64,000 bases of DNA from Panaeolus papilionaceus (GCA_015501605.1 JADNRZ010000007.1:496001-560000); one strand, 5' to 3'. Positions 49,234 through 61,419 are shown, numbered from the stretch's first letter. Numbers and translations are program-made. The notes: generated by a model from the sequence alone, not told the origin.

Positions 49234-50945
49234 ATGTCTCAACTCAATCCTGAAACACCAAACGAGGATTTGAACGCGTCCGAGTCGCGTAAACGACAAA
49301 GAACAGAGGCCGACCCCGACTCGGCAGCCAAAGAAGACACAACCGCGTCAGCAACCACCGAGCAACCCGCTAAGCGACAAAAGACTATAGATACATTGTT
49401 TTTTGGTGCCAGGAAGCCTTCTGCGTCGACAAGTAATGGTGACAGTCAACGTTGTTTTTGACCATTTTGCTGACCTATCCTGCTGGCAGGTGCCAACAAA
49501 GGTCTACCAAAACTCAATGCCATCCCATTTTCCATGGGCTCATATGTGGACTCTCTATCGGACGAGGAAAAGTCGCTCCTGAAGCTTGAATGTGAAGTCA
49601 TGGGTAAAAGTTGGTTCGTCTTCTCAGCTGCCTTCAATCCAAAAATTCAGTTGAACCACAGCTGACGCGACGCGTACTTGTAGGCTCAAAGTCCTCAAAG
49701 ATGAAATCCGCAAACCATATTTTTTATCCCTCAAGCGCTTTTTGCTGAGTCAAGGCGTGCGTTCGACAGACGACACTCCACCAACTGTCAAGGTGTACCC
49801 ACCACGTACGTTGCATTGTCCCTTCTGACATCATTTCCAAGTCACATTAAAGAAATATAACCTATATGAACAGCTCGATGCATCTATTCATGGTCTCAAA
49901 CACCACTGGGAAAGGTGAAAGTAGTTATACTCGGTCAAGGTATGACGTCCGCTTCCCATTTTATTTGGTTTGATTATCTCGTGAATGAATAAATAAGTTC
50001 CCTATATTAACCCTACCCCCCTATGTAGACCCCTATCACGGTCCCGGACAGGCTCATGGTAAGGACTCTATGTTCATCTGCTGCTATGTCATTATATTCA
50101 TTCCCTTCATATTATCAGGACTTTGTTTCTCTGTTATGAAAGGTGTCACAGTGCCACCATCGCTCAGAAACGTAAGTGAACAACCTAAACGAGGTTTTGC
50201 AAGGAGTGACTCCTCAGGGCGATCCCGGTCATGATTACTTGCACTTCCTATTGGAAGACCAAAGCTTAACATATCACCCCCTTTAGATATTTGCGGAGAT
50301 CAAGGCAGAATATCCTGACTTCAAGGTACCAAACCACGGGTAGGATTCGCATTTCAGATTAGATAGGATTCCTCTTCTTCAACGCTGAATCTCGTTTGTT
50401 TATCGCAGCAATTTATCCGCCTGGGCCGAATCAGGTGTATTGCTGCTAAACTCTGCTCTAACCGTGGAGGCAGGCCGGCCCAACTCTCATGCAGAGAAAG
50501 GCTGGGAGAAGTTCACCGATAGTGTCATCGATATCGTAGACAAATATGGAGGAGCGAACTTGCCCAGTGGGGCTAACAAAGAAGCAACTGGTTTCGGCCG
50601 AGGCGTGGTCTTCATGGCCTGGGGGGTGCATGCTGGAAAACGGGTGGCCAGGCTCAGCAAGGTCAGTGGGTTCCCCTTTGTCGTCTGTAAAACCCTGAAG
50701 CCGACCAAGAGCTAACTGACCCCTGTTCAGACCAAGCACCTCATTCTGACGAGTGCGGTATGTGATTTGTAGAGATGCATTCATCCGACACATCTGATTC
50801 ATGTTATTTTTGGTTTGCCTAGCATCCTTCCCCGCATTCTTTTGATAAAGGTTTTTCAGGCAATGGTCACTTCAAAAAGGCCAATGTCTGGCTCGAAAAT
50901 AAATACGGCGGAGATTCTAAAGTCGATTGGTGCTCCCTTGATTGA
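49234..50945 (+). CDS. UNG1: Uracil-DNA glycosylase
   Basis: Base-excision repair enzyme that removes uracil from DNA. The polar N-terminus contains QKTIDTLFF at about residues 49-57, which resembles a PCNA-binding box, and basic nuclear-targeting stretches (KRQR, KRQK). The catalytic water-activating loop [18 protein letters not shown] is complete. The Leu-insertion motif HPSPHS is present, as are the pocket strand [20 protein letters not shown] and [14 protein letters not shown]. The protein ends DWCSLD at 50945. The gene is cut into about ten exons. Two are tiny: 50029-50058 (30 bases, most of the catalytic motif) and 50731-50757 (27 bases, TKHLILTSA). The enzyme looks intact. Confidence 0.92.
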
Positions 50946-51711
50946 TTCGAAAATGTCCTTAATGCATCAAAACCATTTATTGGGGTCAAATTTTTGGTAG
51001 CCGAAAACTGAAGTTTCGCTCATATAGTTTAATTATTAATGTGGTACAGGTATCCTAACACCTTCAGGACGGTGTATATACTCGAACTACGTCAGTGCAT
51101 ATAAAAGCTCCCTTCGAGCCTTGTGATCCACCCCTGTGCATGTGGGGGTTCGTTTCGAAGGATTCTGAGTTGTTCACATCTCAGATGGTGATAATGTGTG
51201 CTTGACGAGACTCTGGTTTTGTGCTGCTCATGTTCCTTTGTTCTCGTCGAGTCTTTGCTGGGTAACTAGAGGATTTTAGATCGGCTATTCATCCCCAGCA
51301 CATGGTGATTTGCCTTAATGTCAGTGAACCGAAAATCATGGTTGATACACTTTGATACATCTCTCGTACCTCGCAGCGCCACCAGCTGATGCGATGATAT
51401 TTCTTGCGTTGTGTCAGCACAGCAGGAATATATACAGGGAAAAGATCAATATTGGCGCGCACAAGCATATATGCGACACAGAGAGTAATGTAAATAACCA
51501 GACCGACTTCCCCCTACGAGGGTGAAAAACGGACAAAACTAATGTAAGTTAGGACCGTTGTACATTTAGGTATACGCGGAACATAGAAAGGGTGATAGCG
51601 ATACAAATTATTGGTGGAGATGCAGGGATTCTTGAAGTCCAGATTGATATATATGGAATCCAGAGCATTATCAATGTCAAACGATTGCAGAAGGATAAAA
51701 CATCCGAATTA
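50946..51711. other. Tail-to-tail spacer, UNG1 / bZIP gene
   Basis: About 770 bases between convergent genes. It holds both 3' untranslated regions; no other feature was recognised. Confidence 0.4.
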
Positions 51712-53014
51712 TTAGGGCATATTGAGCTGTCGTCCATCAGGCCCATAAATCCCAGAGCGGGAAGGGGCAGAAAGGTGAAAATTTTCATGTTGTCGAAGAT
51801 ATTCAGGTGGTCGTGAATGGTGTTGAAGCGGAGTGGGGTTAGGGAGATGAGGGAAACCCTGTCCAATGGAAAACCCCTGAGGGTCGGTCAAGGACCGCCT
51901 ATGCGGATAAGGCAGAGGGGAGTCTCGGGGGTTGGGGGTATGCAAATTATCCTGTTGGTTATGTAAATGGGCGATTCCAGGCGACGGGGTCTGGCTGTGA
52001 AGGTTCCCGGCCTGAGGTTGAAACGACGAGTGGTATGTGTATTGTTGGTTGCGATTTGTGACCTCCTGTCGCAGCTGGTCTGTGCGAGTATATGTTTGGT
52101 TGTTATAGCTCGTGCTCATAGGCCTCTCTTGGTGCGAATAACTCGGAGAGGAGCTCGAGAAAAGGGCGCTGCTTAGCGGGCGTGACGTCGAAGCAAAATT
52201 ATTGGAATATGAAGAGAATTGGTGTGGTTTCATAGGCAACGGTGCAGATAAAGGGGCCGACATTGGTGCAAGATGATATGATGCTTCGGATTGTGGATTG
52301 ATCGGGGCATGATGTATTCCTTGATTAGTTTGTTGAGAGGGGGTGGTAGGTTGATGGTGGTGTTGTGAAATTTGTTGGTGCTGGGGCTGAGTAGACGGAG
52401 GAGTGGGCGCAGGGGGTAGCGTCTGTGCATGCTGCTGCTGCTGCTGTTGCTGTGGATGTGGCGTTGGCGAGATCTGGCTCTGTTGTCCCTGAGTCTGGTG
52501 TGAAGAGGGATCGGTCAAAATTATGTTGTCGCTCCAAGTACCCGCCTCGATCACAGCCATAGGGCGAGATGAAAGGGACGACATCGACACAGCAGCGGTC
52601 GGAGACTCAGAGCTGGCACGGGATATAGGCGACGGAGCAGCTACGGGAACGCTCGTTGATTCACGACTTGATGATGTACCATAACTATGAGCTGCTGAAT
52701 CGAAGGTTTTCGGTTTGTCCTTTCCTGTGGGTCCCTTCCCAAGAGGAGGCCTAATCGAAGGAGGTAAATTTAGAGCCTGGCGCAGACAACCATTTTCTTC
52801 TTCGAGCTCCGAAACGCGGTCCTCAAGAGCCTAAGGGTTGTAAATATGTAGAGAAATTAGAAGCACATATTAGTATATTGAAATTTCACATCGAAAAGTT
52901 TAATAAATTGACCTTGAGATGGGCAGCGCGACGAGCACGAAAGGCGCGCTGAACATCACGGGCACGATTAGGAGGCAGATTGTCGTTTCTCTTGCGACCC
53001 CTCTTGGAGGACAT
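51712..53014 (-). CDS. Yap-like bZIP transcription factor
   Basis: A DNA-binding regulator. Two exons. The first (down to about 52912) starts MSSKRGRKRNDNLPPNRARD and gives the basic region ARDVQRAFRARR. An intron with donor GTCAAT follows HLK. The second starts ALEDRVSELEEENGCLRQAL, a short leucine zipper of about three heptads. QRAFR matches the Yap-type basic region, but the position that holds the near-invariant Asn (NxxAQRAFR) reads Ala here. The rest is a disordered Gln/Pro/Ser/His-rich region with a glutamine run, ending GRQLNMP at 51712. Targets are unknown. Yap proteins often act in stress responses, but that is only family background. Confidence 0.8.
52432..52452. repeat. CTG/CAG trinucleotide run inside the bZIP gene
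   Basis: Seven repeat units with one TTG variant; on the coding strand it is CAG/CAA and encodes a run of seven Gln. It is a normal low-complexity part of the reading frame. Confidence 0.8.
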
Positions 53015-55206
53015 CGAGAAGGATTAGAACGAATCGAAAAGTGCAAAGGGGGAGGAATCAGTGAGTAGTCAACGAGCAAACATATAAAGGAACCTTCCGA
53101 CTTTGCGCACCCACTGCCGGTCACCCATCGGGGCAAAGATTAATTTGGTCAGGTTGATTAAAAAGGCATTGACGATCGGGGGAAACTCTTGTTTCATAAA
53201 ATACTCTGGTAAAATATTCCGTTTGCCGCTCAGAAAATAAAATAATTTATCTACTTTTATGTCGTATTCTTGTCCAGTTAAAATTTATTCAACGTTCCTG
53301 ATTAAATTGGGCATCCATTGTGTTGTCAGATTTGCCTCGAGGTATTATGCACTATCACCGAAACCCTTTTAATCTAAGGGCTCAATGATTACCGTCTTCA
53401 TCACTTGGTCCGATATACTTGCCGTTGCAGACCGTCTGTTTGATCAAAATTACAACTTATCCGTCCGTTATGGACGATTTTTATTCGCAGTACACGGTCA
53501 ATTTTGATGGAATTTTGTTGGCTCTCTTAGTATTATGGACTGGTCTAGTACAAGTTTAGACATATGGCGTAGAATCGTTCAAACTTTAGAAAGATTTTTG
53601 TGATTAAATTTACATGCATCACAATGCGGAACACGTGTCGGGCAGGCGGCTGTACCCTAATAGTAACACCTCCCTTGGAGTCTCCACATGCGGGTCTCCG
53701 TGTCTGTATTAGAAGAATTACGTTGGCCATGATGCCTGGACCTTGAGGTGAGTGGTATGATGAACAACAACACCCAACTAACTTGAGGCGGCGTTTAATA
53801 ACAATCTGTACATACTCTTGGGAAACCTAGGTACCCCAATAGGAGTACATCCTGACTTTGATGGATCTTAATATTACCGGAACGACAAAAGCCGGCACTT
53901 TGCCGACCGAAGTCCATTATACATGATAGTCTGTGTATCTTAAGATCCTGCAAATCTTTGCGTCCCTAGCTACTTTGCGGTGTGTCTACCAGAATATACG
54001 GATGTGCAGCTATAGGGATTCCCACTCATTCGTGGACTTGAAGCTACAAACCAGCAGCATTAAGTCCATACAGGGGTCAGATAATGCACACGATTATCGT
54101 CACTATGTCAATAGGACGGAGAATACCCGGCCTCCCAGAGGTCTCCTCTCTCCATTCCGTCCCTGTGCCGTGATGGCGTTTCGATGGGTGGTTAGACGTT
54201 GCAACATTTTACAATGTCTGCAAACGACAGGTTATGTACATACTCTGGTAAAAATTAATGGCCTTGGCGTGCAAGTCAGAGAAACGAACAGGTTCCTGCC
54301 CATATCGAACTTTTTTACCCCGGCTGTACATGTGGATCAATGTTCAAGCGCACCATTGAACGGCGCAAATGCCAGAGGTGCAGCCGCTGGCGAAGGACAC
54401 GCACTATGTATAAGTTGTTGTTGTTAGGATAGAAAGTTGGAACTTACATTCACTGCTCGGAATCTGCAATCCGGACTCGAGTTTCGCCTTGACTGACTCT
54501 TGAATCCGTTCCGAGGTTACATAATTGTAGATCATGATGGTGATGTCATCACGCGCCTAGCCAAAGCCTTAGTCTGGGTCAACTGCAGAGGTCCAGGACC
54601 GGTTTGAAAGGGAAAAAACAGTATAGTTTTGTTTATGTACAACCGGTCAGCGAGTAAAAGGTGTTAAATGTGATACGGACTCTATGCTTTTTCCATGCGA
54701 TCTCCTCTTGAGATTGAGTTTAGGCTTTATATTAGTAGTCGCCTATTGTGAGGATGGACTTACCGGACCTTTAAAATTAACTACATATGTACCCGGCCCC
54801 ATGAACTCGATAGATCCCTATTGGTACTTCATACAAGATAATAAATCATATATCGTTTGCGGGGATGATATCAAACCTGACACACTCGAGAGAGCTTCAA
54901 GATAGGCAATGGGAAGTAATAAAGTCCGAAAAACCAGTGCAGGAAGGGGTAGTTTCAATTAATGACAGTAAATTAAGCAAGGCTAGAATGCGGCGAATGT
55001 ATTCCATCGATTCGAACGGGTGGTAAGGTTGTAAATGAGACTCCTCCAAAATGTACTGGTTGATTCGGAGCTTATAAAGCATTATCGGAGTTTGAAATGA
55101 CCAACGTGGTAACTGTCCGCCATCAGCATTCTTGGTTTGTGACTTTCATTCACCACAAACTCAGTGTCTTTGTTTTTCTTCGTCCATTTCTTGATTATCA
55201 CCAAAA
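53015..55206. other. Gene-poor 2.2 kb between bZIP gene and BBP
   Basis: No complete gene is supported. Plus-strand frames at 53933-54427 and 54684-54905 have no recognisable content. A possible relic exon is listed separately. The first 130 bases form the bZIP promoter and the last few hundred the BBP promoter. Confidence 0.4.
54448..54556 (-). pseudogene. Possible relic exon of a PP2C-type phosphatase
   Basis: This 109-base minus-strand stretch is bounded by a GGCTAG acceptor and a GTAAGT donor. It reads ARDDITIMIYNYVTSERIQE followed by a charged helix. The RDDIT strand resembles the last conserved motif of mitochondrial PP2C phosphatases. I find no upstream catalytic exons within 600 bases, so if real it is a fragment. 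It may be coincidence. Confidence 0.2.
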
Positions 55207-57031
55207 ATGTGGAAACCAGCAACTCGTCAAATAACAGGGACCAATGATGGTATGATTATTTACCGCAGATATGCTGAATTTATATTCATATAATCCTTCT
55301 AGTTCCGCTCGGTCAACGTCGTCGATTTGGTCCAGCACCAGCAGAGGAATCTCATACCCCACAACTCGCACAACCCTCGCCATCTGCGTACCCGCGACCA
55401 CATGCGCATGATGATAGTCCTAAGAGAGGGCGGGACGACTCGCCCGTCCATGGAGACTCGAAAGGTAAGCTAAACATACTCGCTGATCTGATTTTATGAC
55501 TATTGCATCAAACGTTGCTCGTCCACGCCTTACTGGTTGTTTGCAAGCCCGACAAGTCACTTGGTTGTTCACTTCATGATGGCCATCGTCAATGCTAACC
55601 ACAATACTAACTGACTGAGCTGATCTTATTAATCCATCTAGTTGACGCAAACGCTCCTCGTAAGCGTCGCAGCCGATGGGGAGAAGCCAAGACGGAAATT
55701 CCCGGCCTCCCTACCGCTATTTCTGCAGCAGGAGTATCACAGGCTCAATTGGATAATTATGCCATTCATTTGCGACTCGAAGAAATCAACAGAAAGCTGC
55801 GTCTCAACGACTTCATCCCCCCAGAGAGGGAAAGGTAACTGGCTATTTTTCTCTTGAGCTGGACCCGACTATTAAACTGCATAAAATTAGATCTCCCTCC
55901 CCCCCTCCAACGTACGACGCTCATGGTCGTCGAACTAACACCAGAGAAGTCAGGTACCGAAAAAAACTCGAGGATGAGCGGATCAAGCTTGTAGATCGTG
56001 CTATGAAAAACGATCCCAACTTCCGCCCTCCTGTTGAATACCACCAGCAGAAACGCTCACAGAGACCTTCTGACAAAGTCTACATTCCAGTGAAAGAGTT
56101 CCCCGAAATCAATTTCTTTGGTTTACTTGTAGGCCCCCGTGGTAACAGCTTGAAGAAGATGGAACGCGAAAGCGGTGCCAAAATTAGTATTCGTGGAAAG
56201 GGTAGCGTCAAGGAAGGCAAGGCCAGACCTGATCAGTTTGCGGATGACGCTGAAGAGGATTTGCATTGTTTGGTCATTGCTGACTCCGAGGAAAAGGTTG
56301 CAGCCTGTGTAAAGATGATCAACAGAGTTATAGAAACAGTGAGTTTTTCGGGTTTCTCGTTTAGATCCCTTTTCTCATGATTTCCCCCTCTGTAGGCGGC
56401 TTCTACACCCGAAGGTCAGAATGATCATAAACGTAACCAATTGCGGGAACTAGCTGCTCTCAATGGTACTCTCCGCGACGACGAAAATCAAATCTGCCAA
56501 AACTGTGGGGGTGTCGGTCATCGCAAATACGACTGCCCCGAACAGAAGAACTTCACAGCTAACATCATCTGTCGTGTCTGTGGTAGTGCAGGTCATATGG
56601 CTCGTGATTGTACAGTGAACAAGGATCCAGCTGCTATGGCATCGCCTGGAGGGCAATCGTCTGCACTAACCAGGTCAGGCTTCGACTCGGAGTATGCCAG
56701 TCTTATGGCTGAGCTGGGGGAGGGAGGAGGCCCTAATGACGCCGGTAAACCTTCATGGGACTCTGGACATCATGACATTACTGCAGGAGGATCCAATATA
56801 CCCCCTTGGCGCCGTCCGGAGTCGTGGATCCAACCTAATATCAACCAACCGCAACAACAAGGATATCGTCCCCCTCAAGCAGGCGGATACGGCGCTTACG
56901 GAGGTGCTCCTGGTTACGGAGCTGCTGGCGGCCAATGGTCAGGTTACGGCGGTGGTGGATACCCACAATCTCAAGACTACTCCAACTACGCATCGTACTA
57001 CCAAGGCCAATACGCACAGCAGCTCAGCTAA
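55207..57031 (+). CDS. MSL5: Branchpoint-binding protein BBP/SF1
   Basis: The splicing factor that recognises the intron branch point. The start at 55207 ([14 protein letters not shown]) is joined through three introns to [36 protein letters not shown] and [17 protein letters not shown], the helix-hairpin domain. KH-QUA2 follows with [20 protein letters not shown] and [20 protein letters not shown]. Two CCHC zinc knuckles are clear: [14 protein letters not shown] and [14 protein letters not shown]. The C-terminus is Gly/Tyr/Gln-rich and ends YAQQLS at 57031. A Ser/Pro pair (SPSPPPTYD) sits where SF1 is phosphorylated in other species. Five or six introns. The protein is complete. Confidence 0.93.
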
Positions 57032-57319
57032 TTTCCTCCACCTGGATGTTTGTCTAACGTTTTGGTAGCACTAAATTCTTACCACCTAACTTAGCACAGG
57101 TCTTCTCAATCGTGTCATCCTTTCTTCTTTTCTTCGGCTTTTTGACCAGTATGCTACCGCCTAATGATTGACAGCTGCGTGAATGGTTGTATCACCCAAC
57201 CAAACTCGCCAAGGTCTCTCTGGCGCTCAACTCTACTTCGGAGCACATGCATTTAACTTTATTCTAGTATCGTTTTGTCCCAGTTGCTCAAGCAGCAAAA
57301 GAAAATAACATTGATGTTT

Positions 57320-59172
57320 CTACTTTTTTCGATTCTTTTTCTTCTTTTTTCGAGATGGCTGATTTGACGACTGTGGCTGCTCCTCTTCATCATCTGTCCG
57401 CTCCTTCCTCTTCGAAATAACGGCGTCCTTGGTGCCCTTGATAAAACATGAGACGAAGAACCCATTTGTGGCATCTTCTCCAGGTAGACACCGAATGACG
57501 GAGTCTGCATGTTCTAATAGCCATGAAGGTTACAGGATACACACGTAATAGGAAAGCGGGGCACTTACCTGGAATTTTCATTGCCTCTGCCTTCCCTCGT
57601 CGCAACCAAGTTGGGATAACCTCCTTCCGAGAAGCAAGCTGGAAAGACCCGCTCTGAGCCTCAGATGATTCGAGGGCCTTCTGGACAACGTGTTCGTCCT
57701 CTATCTCGTGAACACTGCATGTCGAGTAAACGATTTTCTTTACGTTCGGGACTGAGGCACGTCAAACAAAATTTATACCATTGCGGTTTAGTCCACTCAC
57801 AGCGCATGGCGTGTTGGATCATGAGAAGTTGGAATGCGGCGAGCTTGGCTAACCGTGCCTCGTCCAAAGTGTCATCAGTGTCTGGCAGGGTGACATTAGA
57901 ATGGGGTTGCTGAACTGGGGATGCAAAATTCCTCACCCGACTCGACTAAATAATCCAAGCGATTTACAATGCCAGATCCGCTACACGAGGGGTCCAACAA
58001 GCTGGTGGGCAAAACAATGGCTTTAAGCGAACGTCGCTCATCTAATCACAGCACTTACATATGTGTTGCACGGGAATATTTGGGGTCTAATGGATCGACT
58101 GTCAAAAAATCTGCATTTATCGGAGAAACGTTCTTGCAGCCAGCCTTGGCCAACATATTTTTGAGGGTGGAGAATCGGTTTCGATCTCGTTCGAAGGCGT
58201 ACAGCTGTCAGAGCGGTTACTGTTAACGTTCTCAAACTAACTTGTGAAGCACCCGAAGATTGGCTTACCGTGCCTTTGCTTTGCATAAGGGCACTTAAAT
58301 GGGAGGTCTTATTTCCTGGTGCTGATGTGGCGTCAATGACCACTGCATCGTCGGATGCCGGAGGAAAAAGGACGATTGCAGGAAAACATGATGCTTTATC
58401 TTGCAGAATGATCTTTCCAGACGTATAAAGATGGTCATCGTGGAACGCAACCTCGGGGGAAAAGCACAAGAGATTGGGCACGTGTGAATCGATGGAGAAA
58501 CCTTGCCTGAAAACCGGCAACTTTTCAATGAAGGATGAACGACAGAGAGGCGAACTACTAACTTTGAGGCCCAGGGATCTGACAAAGTAAATCCCCGTGA
58601 AGTTAGATCACTGACCACCTCCTCTTGCGAAGAGAGATTAGTGTTAACACGAACATAACGGGGTATGGATGCTAGGTAGTTAAGGTGAGCAGTACGGCTT
58701 GAAAGAACCCTCACAGTGTCTATCACCTACCAGCTCTTTCATCACCAGTATTGGCAAGATCTTGGTTTGACGACGCTCCTCGCTTAATTTTCAGCTTTTG
58801 AAACTCGCCGTTGAGTCGCGTTTTATGTCGTAATATAGCCTGTTTTATGGGTCCATCACCAGCTTGGATCCCCCGCGCCAAAATGAGATCGTGAACCAAA
58901 ACAAGGGCAAGGTTCAAGGACTTCAGCTTTCGTTCCTCTTTCATTAACTTGATAGTTTGTATGACTTCGAGAAGGACGGGCTTGACTGCAACGTGAATTC
59001 ATACGATGCTTGATCCCGAAATGATTTCGCACCTACATTTAAGAGTTTCTATCACAAGTGCAGCTGTGCGTTTCCGGTCCTTTTCTGGCACCTTGGCTAT
59101 TATACCTTTTATAGATCCTTTCTTCGCATCAAGCAAGTCCAGGGTTTTGGCCGCTTCAAAGTAGAAGTTCAT
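57320..59172 (-). CDS. RCM1: 25S rRNA cytosine-C5 methyltransferase RCM1/NSUN5-like
   Basis: A NOL1/NOP2/Sun-family enzyme that methylates a cytosine of large-subunit rRNA. The start at 59172 gives MNFYFEAAKTLDLLDAKKGS, the usual NSUN5 N-terminus. Further blocks are LNLALVLVHDLILARGIQAG, HLNYLASIPRYVRVNT and the SAM motif VIDATSAPGNKTSHLSALM. LYAFERDRNRFSTLKNMLAK and INADFLTVDPLDPKYS follow. The two active-site cysteines lie in LLDPSCSGSGIVNRLDYL and IVYSTCSVHEIEDE. A Lys-rich nucleolar-type tail ends KKNRKK at 57320. About eight introns. The enzyme is intact; it is divergent from the DnaJ gene and convergent with BBP. Confidence 0.9.
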
Positions 59173-59641
59173 GATTATATTCTGGATATATTTCGATGAT
59201 AAGGAATTGAACACATATATTAGATATGTTGTACCGTTCTGTGAAATCAAGCTATCGTTCCCAGTATGGACCTATGCGAGACCAGAAAAATCGTTAGCGT
59301 TTGTACCTCTCATGAAAAAAGGAGATCAGCAGCAAAGTAATCGCCATTTCCGTTTAGAACAGTCAGACAATGTAGATAAGAATAATAAAACCATCATAAA
59401 AACACCAAAGGACGTAAAAAACACTCACATTTGTGGACTCAGAGTGTCCAGGGAGGGAGTGATGGTGGTGGAGTTGAAAGAAATGTGGGGTCCGTGCGAA
59501 AGTCAATATTCAAATTTTCGAAAGCACCTGATCACGATCGACTCTTTAACTCGTCGCGTGTCCGGCGAGTCGACGCGCCTCACCTCAACCCACTTCACCT
59601 TTCCTCATATTTCTCTCCTTCAAATCCAACTGCAGGTCAGA
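59173..59641. promoter_or_regulatory. Divergent region, RCM1 / DnaJ gene
   Basis: About 470 bases hold both promoters and the non-coding 5' exon of the DnaJ gene, which runs up to the A of its split start codon. Longer frames that cross here are not supported. Confidence 0.4.
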
Positions 59642-61419
59642 AGTATGTGCTTAAACTAATGCCAACTCACGCAAATATTGATATTCTAACTGTTTCCGAC
59701 AGTGCCAGTAGAAACCCAACTTTACGAGCTTTTAGGAGTGGCCTTCGATGCCACGGATGGTAATTACTCGTGCTGCAATTTGGTTCACCTTGATTTTTAC
59801 TCTGTGATTAGACGACATTAAGAAAGCATACCGTAAAAAGGTCGGACTATACGATGCACATATTTTTCTCGTCTCAGATTTCTTATTCTTGTCGTTCGAT
59901 AGGCCAAGGAACACCATCCTGTATGGCTTTCACCGTTACCAGCTTTGGCTAGTTAATTCATTGAACATAGGACAAAAATATCAATGACCCAGAAGCAGGA
60001 ACAAAATTTCAGGAGATGGCTGCGGCGTTCGTATTTTCTCTTTTCTGACATCATTCTGACTGCCATCTCATTGTCAATCCCAGCTATGAGATCTTGAGCG
60101 ATCCTAATAACAGAGCAATCTACGATGCTAATGGGATGGAGGGACTAACTAGAGGTGGTGGGGGTCATGGGATGGATCCTGCAGATATATTTGCGCAATT
60201 CTTTGGCGGAAATCCTATGTTTGGTTTCGACTTTGGACCAGAGAGGCGGAGAGGAAAGGGCGAAGACACGGTCATTCCGTATGATGTGACGTTGGAAGAC
60301 TTGTACAATGGAAAGTCGGTCAAGATGAATATGGAAACAGAAGTAGTGTGTGGTTCATGCAAGGGGCAAGCTTTATTTATCCTTCGCAATTTATTCGTGA
60401 ATTAACAAAAATCACCTAGGTCTGGAGGTCGAGGGAATGTCAAGCCAAAACCCTGCTCCACGTGTGAGGGTAAAGGATGGACATCCACCAAGTCAAAGGT
60501 AAGGGCATCAAAGTGCTTGTATTGTCTCCTTCTGACTAGTTGGATTAGTTGGCTACGGGCGGCTATGGATCTTCAAGAGCAAGATGTACAGACTGCAATG
60601 GTGCTGGAGAGAAGATTAAAGAGAAAGAGCGGTAAGTACTTGCTTCTTAACGTTGCTATTATCGATGTAAAGAACTATCATCAGGTGTAAAAAGTGCAAG
60701 GGAGAGAAAGTCGTCAAAGAAAAGACGCGTCAAGAAATCTTTGTTGAAAAGGGAATGACGGATAGACAACGCATCGTGCTTGCTGGCGCAGGTGATCAAC
60801 AGCCAGGCATCCCTGCAGGAGATGTTATCTTCGTTTTGAATGTCAGCCCACATGAGTCATTTGAGCGCTCAGGTAACGATTTACTAGCGCACGTTACGAT
60901 AACCTTGTCGGAAGCCCTCCTTGGCTTTTCACGGATTATTTTGACTCACCTAGATGGTCACGGCGTCAAAATGACCACCCCTCCCGGGAAGATGATCAAG
61001 CCACAAGACTCGATTGTCATTAGGGGGGAGGGCATGCCAACATACCGCAGGCCAGATGAAAAGGGGGACTTGTATGTGATATTTGATGTCGAAATGCCCG
61101 ATGAAGCATGGCTCAAGACAGTAGATATGAAGGCAAGTCCACAGTCACCCTTTGCGCCATCGGTAGGAAACACCTAACCTCCTTATAGGCTCTTGAAGCG
61201 GTACTTCCGCCAAAGAAACAGGACTTAGATCCCCAGCCTGCGGTGGTGGATGAGGCTGCATTTGAAGAGAGCGACATTGTCGATGTGCGTGCTCGGTCTT
61301 ATCCAGCGAGCCAGAACTTTTTTGACCATGGATTTCCATCGCAGTTCGGCGGAGACGAAGATGACTGGGAAGATGAAGACGACGACGATATGGACGAACC
61401 TGATTGTCGCCCTCAGTAG
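59642..61419 (+). CDS. Type I DnaJ (Hsp40) co-chaperone
   Basis: An Hsp70 partner of the Ydj1/Xdj1 type. The start codon is split: A at 59642, a GTATGT...ACAG intron, then TG at 59703, giving MPVETQLYELLGVAFDATDD. The J domain has the HPD motif in KAKEHHPDKNINDPEA. A Gly-rich segment precedes the four zinc-binding modules CGSCKGSG, CSTCEGKG, CTDCNGAG and CKKCKGEK. The C-terminal peptide-binding domains follow (NDLLAHVTITLSEALLGFSR, MIKPQDSIVIRGEGMP, KGDLYVIFDVEMP). The end is very acidic and finishes DEPDCRPQ, with Cys fourth from the end as in farnesylated Ydj1. One intron uses the donor GTTCGT at 60027. The chaperone looks complete. Confidence 0.9.

Noticed and set aside
53933..54427. Plus-strand frame of 164 codons
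   Set aside because: No domain, atypical composition with many Cys/Arg/Asn; likely chance in a gene-poor gap.
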